NCBI GenBank assembly: GCA_021733985.1
Contig: JAIPJT010000021.1
Span: 1-43,171, forward strand
From: Victivallales bacterium
GTDB taxonomy: Bacteria; Verrucomicrobiota; Lentisphaeria; Victivallales; GWF2-38-69
Direction: 5' to 3'
DNA length: 43,171 bases
The notes under the pieces: model-generated
Seen by the model: only the letters and a program-made list of their open reading frames with translations
The model's database searches: none
Told to the model about the DNA's origin: nothing
In this document: piece by piece, positions 24,574 to 33,431 of the stretch
Layout: each line of letters starts with the position of its first letter
Position numbering within the stretch: position 1 is the stretch's first letter
Position numbers and translations under genes: made by a program

Positions 24574-25608
24574 ATGAATAAAACAGATTCAGATAAAAAT
24601 ACTGCGGCAGGCGGCAAAAAAAAGATAGCATTAGTAACAACCGGCGGTACTATTGCACAGAGGGTGGACTCTGAAGTCGGAGGGGCTGTTCCCGCTTTGA
24701 CCGGAGAAGAAATCCTTAAAACCGTCCCGAAACTTAAAGAATATGCCGATTTTACCGTCGTCCCTGTTGTAAATATCGACAGCCGCGATATGAACTTTCA
24801 AATTTACTGTAAGCTGGCGCATAAATTAAAAAAGTTAAGCAGAGATGGCGGCATAGATGCAATTGTTATCCTCCATGGTACTGACACTATGGAAGAAACC
24901 GCTTTCTTCCTGAATCAGGTTATTAAAGCTGAAAAACCAATCGCCATAACAGGAGCTATGAGATCGGCCTCTGAAAGAGATGCTGACGGCCCCCGCAATC
25001 TTATAGATACAGTTAGAGTTCTGCTGACCCCTTATGCACTGAACGGGAATATTATGGTTGTAATGAATGGAAATATAATAAACGGCCTGGCCGTAACTAA
25101 AGTCGACTCTTCAAATATTGATGCTTTCAACGGGGGAAAACACGGAGTATTGGGAATTATCGATGAATTTCATGTTACATGGTACAATAAGCCTATCAAT
25201 ATAAATACATTCAAAATTCCCCAACGATTTCCAAAAGTGGACATTGTCCTGGCCTACCCCGGAGCCAGCGGAAACTTGATAAAAGCTTCCGTTAGAGATG
25301 GCGCAAAAGGAATTGTAATTGTCGGTTATGGGGCCGGAAACGTGAGTAAGCAACTGTTCAGAACTATTCGTTCCGTACTGAAAAATAAAAAAGATTTTAT
25401 ATTCCTTATAAGTACACGTTCCCCTGAAGGAAATATACTTCCGGTGTATGCGGGTGAAGGCGGTGCAGTGGACCTTGAAAAACTCGGTGTAGTGCTCGGC
25501 GGAAGTCTAAATCCGACAAAATCAAGAATACTTCTTATGCTGTGCTTATGCAGCAGTTATCCCAAAAGCCGGATTATTTCAATCTTTCAAAAATCAGAAA
25601 TATTTTAA
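24574..25608 (+). CDS. L-asparaginase (bacterial type I/II fold)
   Basis: This 344-residue enzyme hydrolyses L-asparagine to aspartate and ammonia. Active-site marks are TTGGTIA (22-28, nucleophile Thr26), VNIDSRDM, HGTDTMEET (second Thr-Asp pair) and VTKVDSSNIDAF with the catalytic Lys. GPRNL and GYGAGNV are also typical. There is no signal peptide, so it is probably cytoplasmic like AnsA. An extra polar segment of about 15 residues precedes the fold. No ribosome site is seen (see the -10 box at 24560). It is a single-gene unit with no related neighbours. Confidence 0.93.
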   Translation: MNKTDSDKNTAAGGKKKIALVTTGGTIAQRVDSEVGGAVPALTGEEILKTVPKLKEYADFTVVPVVNIDSRDMNFQIYCKLAHKLKKLSRDGGIDAIVILHGTDTMEETAFFLNQVIKAEKPIAITGAMRSASERDADGPRNLIDTVRVLLTPYALNGNIMVVMNGNIINGLAVTKVDSSNIDAFNGGKHGVLGIIDEFHVTWYNKPININTFKIPQRFPKVDIVLAYPGASGNLIKASVRDGAKGIVIVGYGAGNVSKQLFRTIRSVLKNKKDFIFLISTRSPEGNILPVYAGEGGAVDLEKLGVVLGGSLNPTKSRILLMLCLCSSYPKSRIISIFQKSEIF

Positions 25609-25933
25609 AAAGATAACTGTCTCAGTTAAACCCGGATTATTCATATGTGTTAAAAGTGCAGCGGACTCAGGCAATTTTTGGGCCTGGTAGTATTATGCCC
25701 GGGAAATGATAAATTCAAAGTCAGTTTCTGATTGTCAAACATTTTTTCTTCCCGGAGGTCTCCGAGATCAATCATAAAAATAATTTTATGTTTTTTCAAA
25801 TTTTTTTATTTCAAATAACAATTATAGTTAATATATTATATTTGTAAAATTCTATAATGCGATATTCAATTATTGCTGTAGCCTAACATCTGACAATTTT
25901 TACTGCTCAATGTTTAAAAAAGGAATATTTAAT
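25609..25933. other. Intergenic region with a dispersed motif
   Basis: No gene lies here. The motif TTAAACCCGGATTATTCATA starts at 25626 and matches motifs at 15404, 35575 and 35847 (reverse). A GGGC...GCCC hairpin lies around 25679-25702, and CCCGGAGGTCTCCGAG near 25755 is partly palindromic. A TATAAT at 25853-25858 may be the -10 of the LysM gene, but no matching -35 is clear. Confidence 0.45.
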
Positions 25934-26518
25934 ATGCGTTTTCTTTTTAACAAAATCCGGTTTACCGCTTTTGTTATTATTCTTTTTTTCTCTTTTGTTT
26001 CTATAAATGCTGCACAGTATTCTACACGTTCCATATATACAGTTTTAAAAGGGCATGACGAGCAGCTGAAAACTATTTCTGCCAGAGTTAATATGCTCCA
26101 GGATAATTATGTGAAACTAATAAAAAATGTAAATCTGCTGGAGAAACAGCTCCGTACTGAAAAAAGGAGAAATGCACGACTTCAGAAAAAAATAGAATCA
26201 TTAGAAATACAGTTAGCCAGTGACAGAAAACAGATCCAGGCTAATCTGGATCAGGTAATAAATAAAGTATCTGAAGAAACAAGCAGAGCAATAAAGGATA
26301 TGGCTGAAAGAAAGGCTGCATCCGACAAAAAATTTGAAAGCGGAAACGGCAACAGCCCGAGAGGAACCGGTAATTTTGATGAGTATATCGTTCAGCCCGG
26401 AGCTACGTTAAGCGCTATCTCAAAAGCCTACGGGGTAAGTGTTAATGATATTAAAAAAGCAAATGGTTTAACCGGAGATATCATTAGAGTTGGAGAAAAA
26501 TTATATATACCACAATAA
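25934..26518 (+). CDS. Exported coiled-coil protein with C-terminal LysM domain
   Basis: A signal peptide (MRFLFNKIRFTAFVIILFFS, cut near INAAQ) is followed by a long coiled coil (about 35-130, for example LLEKQLRTEKRRNARLQKKI). A polar linker and one LysM domain (about 148-194: YIVQPGATLSAISKAYGVSV...LYIPQ) complete it. LysM binds peptidoglycan or chitin-like glycans, so it probably stays on the cell wall. The frame is also open from 25910, but the ATG at 25934 has AAAGGA before it and begins the signal peptide, so I prefer it (194 residues). It lies 18 bases upstream of dapB. Confidence 0.82.
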   Translation: MRFLFNKIRFTAFVIILFFSFVSINAAQYSTRSIYTVLKGHDEQLKTISARVNMLQDNYVKLIKNVNLLEKQLRTEKRRNARLQKKIESLEIQLASDRKQIQANLDQVINKVSEETSRAIKDMAERKAASDKKFESGNGNSPRGTGNFDEYIVQPGATLSAISKAYGVSVNDIKKANGLTGDIIRVGEKLYIPQ

Positions 26519-26536
26519 ATTAGAAGGATATAAGCT

Positions 26537-27343
26537 ATGATAAAAATTTCTGTAATCGGAGCTTCAGGAAAAATGGGTAAACTGATTGTTAAAAATACGT
26601 TACAGACTGAAGGATTTGTTTTGGCGGGAGCTGTAGAAAACGGCGACTGCCCTGATATCGATAAAGACGCAGGTTCAAATGCAGGCCTTAATGAAACCGG
26701 AATTAAAATTACCGGCAACATTGAAAGCACAATAGATAATACTGATGTATTTATAGACTTCAGTACAGGCCCCGTAGTGAAAAATGCCGAATTTATCACT
26801 GAAAAAAACAAAAGCATAGTAATAGGCACAACAGGTTTAACTGCAGAAGAAAAAGAAAAGCTAACCGAACTGCCGGAGCGGAATAAAGGAAAAATCGTAT
26901 TTGCCCCTAATATGAGTTCAGGCGTAAATCTGCTTTTTTACTTAACAGAACTTGCATCGAAGATTCTGAACAAAAACTATGAAACAGAGATCGTTGAAAT
27001 GCATCATAATTTGAAAAAGGATGCCCCGAGCGGAACAGCGTTAAAGCTGGCTGAAGTTATATCGGATACCAGAGACATCGACCTGGATAAATATGCAAGA
27101 TATGGCAGAAAAGGGAAAACGGGCCCCAGAGAAAATGATGAAATCGGAATTCATGTCCTCAGAGGCGGAGACGTTGTGGGAGAACATACAGTTATTTTTG
27201 CAACAGAAGGAGAACGCTTTGAGCTTACCCACAAAGCATCAAACAAAGAGGCTTTTGTAAAAGGCGCTCTGGAAGCCGCAAGGTTTATAATTGATGCCGC
27301 TCCCGGCATATATGATATGCAGGACGTTTTAGGGATTAAGTGA
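26537..27343 (+). CDS. dapB: 4-hydroxy-tetrahydrodipicolinate reductase
   Basis: DapB (268 residues) reduces the dihydrodipicolinate precursor in lysine and diaminopimelate synthesis, and so feeds peptidoglycan. Marks are IGASGKMGK (NAD(P)H loop), DFSTGPV, GTTGLTAEE, APNMSSGVN and EIVEMHHNLKKDAPSGTAL (catalytic HH and KKDAPSG). The AGAAGGAT site supports the ATG. It is the second gene of a run that begins with a wall-binding LysM protein and continues into an ABC transporter, an envelope-oriented neighbourhood. Confidence 0.97.
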   Translation: MIKISVIGASGKMGKLIVKNTLQTEGFVLAGAVENGDCPDIDKDAGSNAGLNETGIKITGNIESTIDNTDVFIDFSTGPVVKNAEFITEKNKSIVIGTTGLTAEEKEKLTELPERNKGKIVFAPNMSSGVNLLFYLTELASKILNKNYETEIVEMHHNLKKDAPSGTALKLAEVISDTRDIDLDKYARYGRKGKTGPRENDEIGIHVLRGGDVVGEHTVIFATEGERFELTHKASNKEAFVKGALEAARFIIDAAPGIYDMQDVLGIK

Positions 27344-27382
27344 ATTTTACTCAAAAACAAATTAGGTTAACTGTATATATTT

Positions 27383-28345
27383 ATGACTGATATAAAACAA
27401 TCTGATAATTTTTCAAATGTTATTACAGCGGAAAATCTTTCAAAAATTTTCAAGGATTTTTGGAACAGGCCGAAATCAAAAGCAGTAAATAAAATAACTT
27501 TTAATGTTAAATCCGGAGAAACCATAGGACTGCTCGGCCCCAACGGTTCAGGAAAATCAACAACAGTGAAAATGATTTTAGGACTCCTGTATCCAACTTC
27601 CGGCGATTTGAATGTCTTTGGTGAGGCACCTTCAAATATAAAGACAAAAAAACTGATAGGCTACCTGCCGGAAGAAACCTACCTTTATAAATATCTTACT
27701 GCATGGGAAACTCTGGATTTTTTCGGTTCCCTGTTTAAAATTCCTTCAAAAGAAAGAAAGAAAAGAGTCAGAGAACTTCTGAATATGGTTGGGCTTTCAA
27801 ATTCCGCCGGCAGATGCGTTGGTGAATTTTCAAAAGGTATGGCCAGAAGAATCGGACTTGCCCAGACAATGATCAATAATCCTGAACTCATTATCCTTGA
27901 TGAACCTACTTCAGGGCTGGACCCAATAGGTTCTAAAGAAATGAAGGAATTAATAAAGCTTTTCAAAAAACAGGGAAAAACGATTTTGATCTGCAGCCAT
28001 CTTTTAAGTGATATTGAAGATATGTGCGACAGAGTAATTCTGCTTTACGGAGGCAAAATCAGAGCTGAAGGCAGTCTGAATGAAATTTTAAAAGAAAAAT
28101 CAACTCAGAAAATAACTGTTCCGGCATTATCTCCGGAAGCAACAAAAAAACTGCTTGAAATACTAAGAAGCAGGCTTTCAGAAGAAAAAATTGTAATTGA
28201 TAATCCAAGAATTTCTCTTGAATCCTTTTTTCTTGATGTAATTAAAAAAGCAAATGAAGAAAAAGCAATAACTTCCGGAGCCGAATCCGGAGGGAAGATA
28301 CCGGATTTCCTATATAAAAAAAATAATTTTAGCCAGCAGAAATGA
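27383..28345 (+). CDS. ABC-2 type transporter ATP-binding protein
   Basis: This 320-residue ATPase has LLGPNGSGKSTT (Walker A), FSKGMARRIGLAQ (signature), LIILDEPTSGLDP (Walker B) and CSHLLSDIEDM (H loop). All key residues are intact. About 90 extra C-terminal residues follow the core, as in CcmA/NatA-like subunits. Its stop overlaps the permease start by 4 bases (ATGA), and the permease overlaps the next gene in the same way. The three therefore form one unit. Direction (export or membrane-protein handling) is inferred from the ABC-2 type. Confidence 0.93.
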   Translation: MTDIKQSDNFSNVITAENLSKIFKDFWNRPKSKAVNKITFNVKSGETIGLLGPNGSGKSTTVKMILGLLYPTSGDLNVFGEAPSNIKTKKLIGYLPEETYLYKYLTAWETLDFFGSLFKIPSKERKKRVRELLNMVGLSNSAGRCVGEFSKGMARRIGLAQTMINNPELIILDEPTSGLDPIGSKEMKELIKLFKKQGKTILICSHLLSDIEDMCDRVILLYGGKIRAEGSLNEILKEKSTQKITVPALSPEATKKLLEILRSRLSEEKIVIDNPRISLESFFLDVIKKANEEKAITSGAESGGKIPDFLYKKNNFSQQK

Positions 28346-29721
28346 AAGCTTTTTTCAGCATAAACAGAATTACTTTTCTTGCACTTACAAGATCATATGT
28401 ATTCCAGACTGTTCTTGCCTTTCTGCTTCTATGTGTAATCGGGCTGCCGATGCTATTGTCCGGTGACGGAACCGCACTCAGCCATATAAAGCTTTCAATA
28501 GATTATACACTCAGCTTTGTTACATTCATACTTGTTTTTTCTATTCTCTGGACAAGCTGTACTGTAATGAATTCGGACCGTGATAAATACCAGCTTCATT
28601 TAGTGGTCGTAAAACCTGTGAGCAAAGTCACTGTATGGTTAGGCAAGTTCTTCAGCATTCTGGTGACACATACTCTGCTTCTCTTTATCAGCATGGCCGT
28701 TCTTTATCTTGTACTGCATTTTAATTTAAACTCTTCTACATATACCCAGAAACAGAGGGAAAAAGTTTATAATAAAATACTTACAGGCAGGAAAACAATT
28801 AAACACGATTTTTCAGGATTAAAACAGCTTTACAGAAAGAACTGGAAAGAAAAACTGGCTGCGCTGAAAAAAAGCGGGGAAGTATTAACTGACCGTAATA
28901 AGAAAGAATTAAGACAGGAAATTTACTTTCAGACACTTACCAATTCAGGACAGGTTGAACCAGGGAAAAGCAGCGAATTTATTTTTAAGAATATTAAAGA
29001 GGACTCATTAACAAATATCATTTTAAAATTCAGAATTTTTGTTGGAAATATAAAAATGATTTCCAAACAAAATAAACCTAAGGCTGCCGGAGCATGGGAA
29101 ATTTTTGATCCCAGGACTAAAAAATATAATAAAATAAAAGGATCACTGCAGGATTATACTTCAAATATTTTTTATGAATTAAAGCTTCCTGCAGGGTGCC
29201 TTTCAAAGGACGGTACAGCAAAACTTCGTTATATAAATAAAGCTGAATCTGTTTCTGTTTTTTTCCAGATAACAGAAAGTCCCGTTCTTTATATAACAGA
29301 AGTTCCCTTTCTTAATAACTATTTGAGGGCATTTATAGTTATATTTTTATCCCTTGTACTGATCACAGGGCTCGGCTGCGCATTGGGTGGTGTTTTTTCT
29401 TTTCCTATTGCAGTTATTACTGTTGCCGCTTACCTGGTAATCGGTTCAATATCCAACTTTGTAACACTGTCCTCAAAGAGCGCGCTGGATATTAAAAAAG
29501 AACAAAGCTTTGAAAAAAGTTTAACCGATTTTCTTCTTTCAGTTATTATCCCTTTAAGCAGGTTTGACACATCGGACGAATTATCGAGCGGGATACTGAT
29601 TGAAAAAAGTAAAATTTTCGATCTGCTTTTCTTTCTTATCCTCTGTAAAGAGTTTCCTTTGCTTTTCCTTTGTATTTATATTTATTCAAAAAAAGAATTG
29701 GGGCTAATTACTAAAAAATGA
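28342..29721 (+). CDS. ABC-2 type permease with a large extracytoplasmic domain
   Basis: This 459-residue protein has membrane segments near 10-35, 48-72 and 100-125, then a soluble stretch of about 190 residues (135-325, rich in Lys and Asp). More segments follow near 333-355, 360-385 and the C-terminus (430-450). The big outside domain between helices recalls gliding/GldG-type and NosY-like permeases. The predicted topology puts it on the outer face of the cytoplasmic membrane. It overlaps the genes on both sides by 4 bases. The substrate is unknown. Confidence 0.82.
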   Translation: MKAFFSINRITFLALTRSYVFQTVLAFLLLCVIGLPMLLSGDGTALSHIKLSIDYTLSFVTFILVFSILWTSCTVMNSDRDKYQLHLVVVKPVSKVTVWLGKFFSILVTHTLLLFISMAVLYLVLHFNLNSSTYTQKQREKVYNKILTGRKTIKHDFSGLKQLYRKNWKEKLAALKKSGEVLTDRNKKELRQEIYFQTLTNSGQVEPGKSSEFIFKNIKEDSLTNIILKFRIFVGNIKMISKQNKPKAAGAWEIFDPRTKKYNKIKGSLQDYTSNIFYELKLPAGCLSKDGTAKLRYINKAESVSVFFQITESPVLYITEVPFLNNYLRAFIVIFLSLVLITGLGCALGGVFSFPIAVITVAAYLVIGSISNFVTLSSKSALDIKKEQSFEKSLTDFLLSVIIPLSRFDTSDELSSGILIEKSKIFDLLFFLILCKEFPLLFLCIYIYSKKELGLITKK

Positions 29722-31208
29722 AAAAAATATATAATAAGATTCTTTTATTAATAATCATAATAATCACTCTTTTCTGTATATATAAAATAGAGTTAAAGCT
29801 TAATAAAATTAGAAAAGAAAAAAAGCTTGTAGAATCAAGTGTTGTATATAATGCACCTCCTATAATAGCCTTTACTACAGTTGCCCTTGGGGGGTTTAGG
29901 GGGATTATTGCTGATATCTTATGGTTGCGCGCTTCTCTTCTTCAAACACAGGGCAAGTATTTTGAGATGGTACAGCTTGCCTCCTGGATTAGTAAACTGC
30001 AGCCCGGATTTACCGGTTCTACAACCTTTTTCGCCTGGAATATGGCATATAATATTTCAGTGACTTTCGCGAATCCAAAGGACAAATACCGATGGGTCGA
30101 GAACGGTCTGAATCTGCTTATTGATGCTATAAAAAATACTCCCAATAAAATCGGTTTATATTCTGAAACTGCCTGGTTATACCTGCATAAATTTGGGTAC
30201 GTTTATGATTCTTCATATAAATACTACAGATACCGGCTTGCTAAAAGTATGTTTAAAGTTACCGGTACATGGCATCCGGACTGGAAGGCCTACGCAGATA
30301 TACCCGAAAATAAAGAAGATATGATGTTGCTTTTGGAAAATAAATACAATGTTAAAGATACCGATATCTCAACTTTTAAACTGCTTGAACACCTGGAAAA
30401 GCATGACGACCTTCCAGATAACTTCAAATCAAATTTAAAAAGTGATAAAGCTGCAAATTCTGTAGAATTGTTCTTAAGGAAAATGCGGCTCAAAAATAAT
30501 TTTTATATGGAACCCGAAAAAATATTAAAAATTAACAGTACCTTAGGCCTGCTTGACTGGAACCTATGGCAGGCTCATGCAATATACTGGTTATTCAACG
30601 CGCCTCAAAAACCTTTGCCGAAGAATAGGGAATTTGTTTCATTCTTATTTTTAGCTTTAAAGCAGACCCTGAAAAACGGTAAGCTTCTTTTATTTGATAA
30701 GGACAATTACAAAGCAATATATACAGGACCTAACTTAGGTATTATTAAAAAAAGCAGTGAGTTCCTGAAACGAAATATTTTAGAAACAGAACATAAAGAA
30801 TTATACAAACAAAAATATAAAATATTCATAGAAGAGGCTATTATTCAGCTCTTTGCTTCAGGAGAATTTCAGCAGGCTGAAAAATTATTAAAAATTATTA
30901 AAAAAATTTACCCGGAGGACAAAATTTATCAAAACGGATTAAGATCTTTTATCAATAAAGCTATACCTTTCAAGTTCTTCCTCCATGATAAGACAGCTAT
31001 ATCTGCGCTGATAAAAAGAAACCTGAAGCTTTCAAATATATACAAATATAGAAACGATTTTAAACATTCTAATGGGCGCAGGAATTTCGCACTCTTCTTA
31101 TATGAAGCTTATAATTCAAGTTCTCCCGATGATAAACTAAAATCCTTTTACAAATTTCAGAAAGCCGCTAAAGTTCAAAAGATAGAAAAATATTTAATCG
31201 AGCATTAG
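29718..31208 (+). CDS. Membrane-anchored helical (TPR-like) partner of the ABC transporter
   Basis: This 496-residue protein has an uncleaved N-terminal membrane segment (about 5-24: ILLLIIIIITLFCIYKI) and a long, helix-rich outside region. A conserved-looking block GGFRGIIADILWLRASLLQT (59-78) continues QGKYFEMVQLASWISKLQPGF, then AWNMAYNIS, which reads like TPR-type helices. More helical pairs follow to the C-terminus. I recall similar proteins beside ABC-2 genes in Verrucomicrobia, Lentisphaerae and Planctomycetes, none characterised, but could not check. The 4-bp overlap with the permease gene argues for a shared complex. Confidence 0.7.
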   Translation: MKKIYNKILLLIIIIITLFCIYKIELKLNKIRKEKKLVESSVVYNAPPIIAFTTVALGGFRGIIADILWLRASLLQTQGKYFEMVQLASWISKLQPGFTGSTTFFAWNMAYNISVTFANPKDKYRWVENGLNLLIDAIKNTPNKIGLYSETAWLYLHKFGYVYDSSYKYYRYRLAKSMFKVTGTWHPDWKAYADIPENKEDMMLLLENKYNVKDTDISTFKLLEHLEKHDDLPDNFKSNLKSDKAANSVELFLRKMRLKNNFYMEPEKILKINSTLGLLDWNLWQAHAIYWLFNAPQKPLPKNREFVSFLFLALKQTLKNGKLLLFDKDNYKAIYTGPNLGIIKKSSEFLKRNILETEHKELYKQKYKIFIEEAIIQLFASGEFQQAEKLLKIIKKIYPEDKIYQNGLRSFINKAIPFKFFLHDKTAISALIKRNLKLSNIYKYRNDFKHSNGRRNFALFLYEAYNSSSPDDKLKSFYKFQKAAKVQKIEKYLIEH

Positions 31209-31252
31209 ATAATTCTTTGCATAAAATTTAAACAACGGAGACAGAAAGAATA

Positions 31253-32647
31253 ATGGATATCGAAACCTTTATAATAGACTATATAAGCAGTCAAAATAAA
31301 AAATTCACACTTAACGACATAAAAGATAAACAGCCCGGAAGCCAGCAGGTTCCCGATAAGATACTTGTTGATTATTTAGAAGAAAGCAGTTTAATTTTTA
31401 TAATGGGAAAAAATGGCTTTAAGGAATATTTGCCAAGACATTTATTCTTTAACGGTTCATCATTTATAATTTCCCCTTCTGAAGAGGAGATTAATAAAGG
31501 TATCCTCTTTCCGGGTCACAAATTTATTCCGTTTTATAATCCGGCCCTTTTCCCTTGTGAATCTTTCACTATTTCGACACCCGAAACTGATGTAATCGGA
31601 ACGACCCGGATAAACTGCAGAATAAAAGACCTATATAAATATTATTTTCTATTGGGGGCAGAAAGTATTATAGACAACTTTGTCGCCGATTACCCTGAAA
31701 ATAAAAAGCTTTTGGAAAGACCTGAAAACAAAATTAAAATTACTGTTTTTGATTTCAAAAACCTATATCGCAAGCATTCTTTTTTCGAAGGCGATTATCT
31801 TAAATTCGAAGTAGCAGACTGGTCAAAAGGAAGTTTCTCTGTATCTGTTCTTAAAAAAGAAAGTATTCAGGAAGAAACAAAAAAATTTATAGATAAACTT
31901 GAAGCCTCACTTTACTGCGTTTTTGAAAAATGCGGCATATGGTTAGATATACCTGAACAGCTTGCCCACGCATATTTTGAAAGCGACAATGACCTTGTTA
32001 ATAAACCGGTATTATCGATAGACGAATTTGTTGATGAAAGCGAAGGTGTACAGGTTAAATTTAATGAAAACCAGACTGTATTATGGTATCCGGACAAAGA
32101 AGAGGATAAGAAGGAAAACGCAACTGAATTATTGAGCCTCTCCAGTGGAACTCTCGAATCAATTGACAGTATACTCAAAGAATGTTCAAATTTTGTTACC
32201 TCTGTAGAACTTACAGCTTTCATCAAAGACTCGCTCCAGAATGAAATCTCCGAACCTGAACAAATTTTATCAAGATGTTTTCCTGAGGCTAAACCGCAAT
32301 TTATTGATAATACACAAAAAGTAGCATTTCATAACCAGTTTGAAGAAATACTTGAGAATTTGGCAAAAGATTTTGTTAAAGATGATCCCAAAATAGCAGA
32401 GATAAGATCAGAAATACTATATCAACTGGAAGACTTTTATTCATTTTTTGACAATCGGATTAAAGAAACCGGCACAGAAATAGATATGGACAGTATAAAT
32501 CAGAATATTTTATACATTAGAAAAATACTTACACATCTTAATATTGAAAATCTGGCTTATACTAATGATGAGGAAATTGAGCAGCTTGACAACTTAGTAT
32601 TTAAGATTCTTTCTGAATTTAACCGGGACATTGAATATTTAGAATAG
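31253..32647 (+). CDS. Acidic protein of unknown function
   Basis: This 464-residue protein has no signal peptide or membrane segment. Residues 1-60 resemble a small winged-helix-like unit (DIETFIIDYISSQNKKFTLN...LVDYLEESSLIFIMGKNG). The middle (70-200) is beta-rich (EGDYLKFEVADWSKGSFSVSV). The last 120 residues are helical and strongly acidic. I do not recognise it. It lies 44 bases after the ABC trio, with an ACAACGGAGA ribosome site, so it may belong to the same transcript. A cytoplasmic partner is possible but unproven. Confidence 0.6.
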   Translation: MDIETFIIDYISSQNKKFTLNDIKDKQPGSQQVPDKILVDYLEESSLIFIMGKNGFKEYLPRHLFFNGSSFIISPSEEEINKGILFPGHKFIPFYNPALFPCESFTISTPETDVIGTTRINCRIKDLYKYYFLLGAESIIDNFVADYPENKKLLERPENKIKITVFDFKNLYRKHSFFEGDYLKFEVADWSKGSFSVSVLKKESIQEETKKFIDKLEASLYCVFEKCGIWLDIPEQLAHAYFESDNDLVNKPVLSIDEFVDESEGVQVKFNENQTVLWYPDKEEDKKENATELLSLSSGTLESIDSILKECSNFVTSVELTAFIKDSLQNEISEPEQILSRCFPEAKPQFIDNTQKVAFHNQFEEILENLAKDFVKDDPKIAEIRSEILYQLEDFYSFFDNRIKETGTEIDMDSINQNILYIRKILTHLNIENLAYTNDEEIEQLDNLVFKILSEFNRDIEYLE

Positions 32648-32662
32648 CCAATAGGCTTTTTT
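32646..32662 (+). terminator. Short terminator-like hairpin
   Basis: AGCC-AATA-GGCT overlaps the stop of the preceding gene and is followed by six T. The stem is only 4 bp, so termination would be weak. Confidence 0.3.
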
Positions 32663-32771
32663 AGCAAAAAAAAAGTTTAAAGCTTTAGACTTGATATATA
32701 AGAGGTTATAATATTGTAATCTTTTTACAGCTGTTATTAATTTTAAACTGCATTAATGAATTTTAAATATA

Positions 32772-33293
32772 ATGGAAGAAAAAGTACCAAAATTAAAAAT
32801 TCTCTCTTCAGAAAGCAGAGGTAAAGCTTTATCCCTGAATAAAAAAGAATTGACCTGCGGACGCGCCAAAAGCAACGACCTGGTTCTTGACGACTCCTCA
32901 ATCAGCTCAAAACACTGCAAATTTATAGGGGATGAGATGGGATATACGGTTAAAGATGAAGGCAGTACAAACGGAACCTTTGTTAATAATATAAAAATTA
33001 CAAACAAATCATTAAAAGACGAAGATATTATAACTTTAGGCAATGTTGAAATGCTTTATGACAGTGGTTATTTCAAGCAGAAAAAAGAAAAGAAGAAATC
33101 TTCCAAAGCAGCAATAAGCCTCGGTAACGATCAAATTAATATTCCCGTCGGTGAAATGCAAAATTTTTCTCCATTCGCAAAGAAAAAAAATTCAAAACTT
33201 TTTTTCTTAAAAAGATTGATGCTTTTTGTATGTGTCGGACTGGTAATATTTGCCGCAGGACTGCTCATATACATATTATTTTCTTCTGTATAA
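32772..33293 (+). CDS. Tail-anchored FHA-domain protein
   Basis: This 173-residue protein opens with a forkhead-associated domain (about 8-98). GRAKSNDLVLDDSSISSKHC carries Gly30-Arg31 and the Ser/His pair for phosphothreonine binding, followed by DEGSTNGTFVNN. A Lys-rich linker leads to a single hydrophobic C-terminal segment (RLMLFVCVGLVIFAAGLLIY, about 148-167) with only a few residues after it. It is thus a tail-anchored sensor facing the cytoplasm. No Ser/Thr kinase or phosphatase is near. ftsH follows 138 bases on, a possible functional tie at the membrane. Confidence 0.88.
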   Translation: MEEKVPKLKILSSESRGKALSLNKKELTCGRAKSNDLVLDDSSISSKHCKFIGDEMGYTVKDEGSTNGTFVNNIKITNKSLKDEDIITLGNVEMLYDSGYFKQKKEKKKSSKAAISLGNDQINIPVGEMQNFSPFAKKKNSKLFFLKRLMLFVCVGLVIFAAGLLIYILFSSV

Positions 33294-33431
33294 TAAATAT
33301 TCTACTTTATCGGAAGCAATATTAAGAAGAATTATATTTCTTACTATAAAAGAGAGTTGTTAATATAAATCACACTGCTATATTATACGTTCTTTTTGAT
33401 TTGTATATTATTATAATTATAGGATGTAAAA

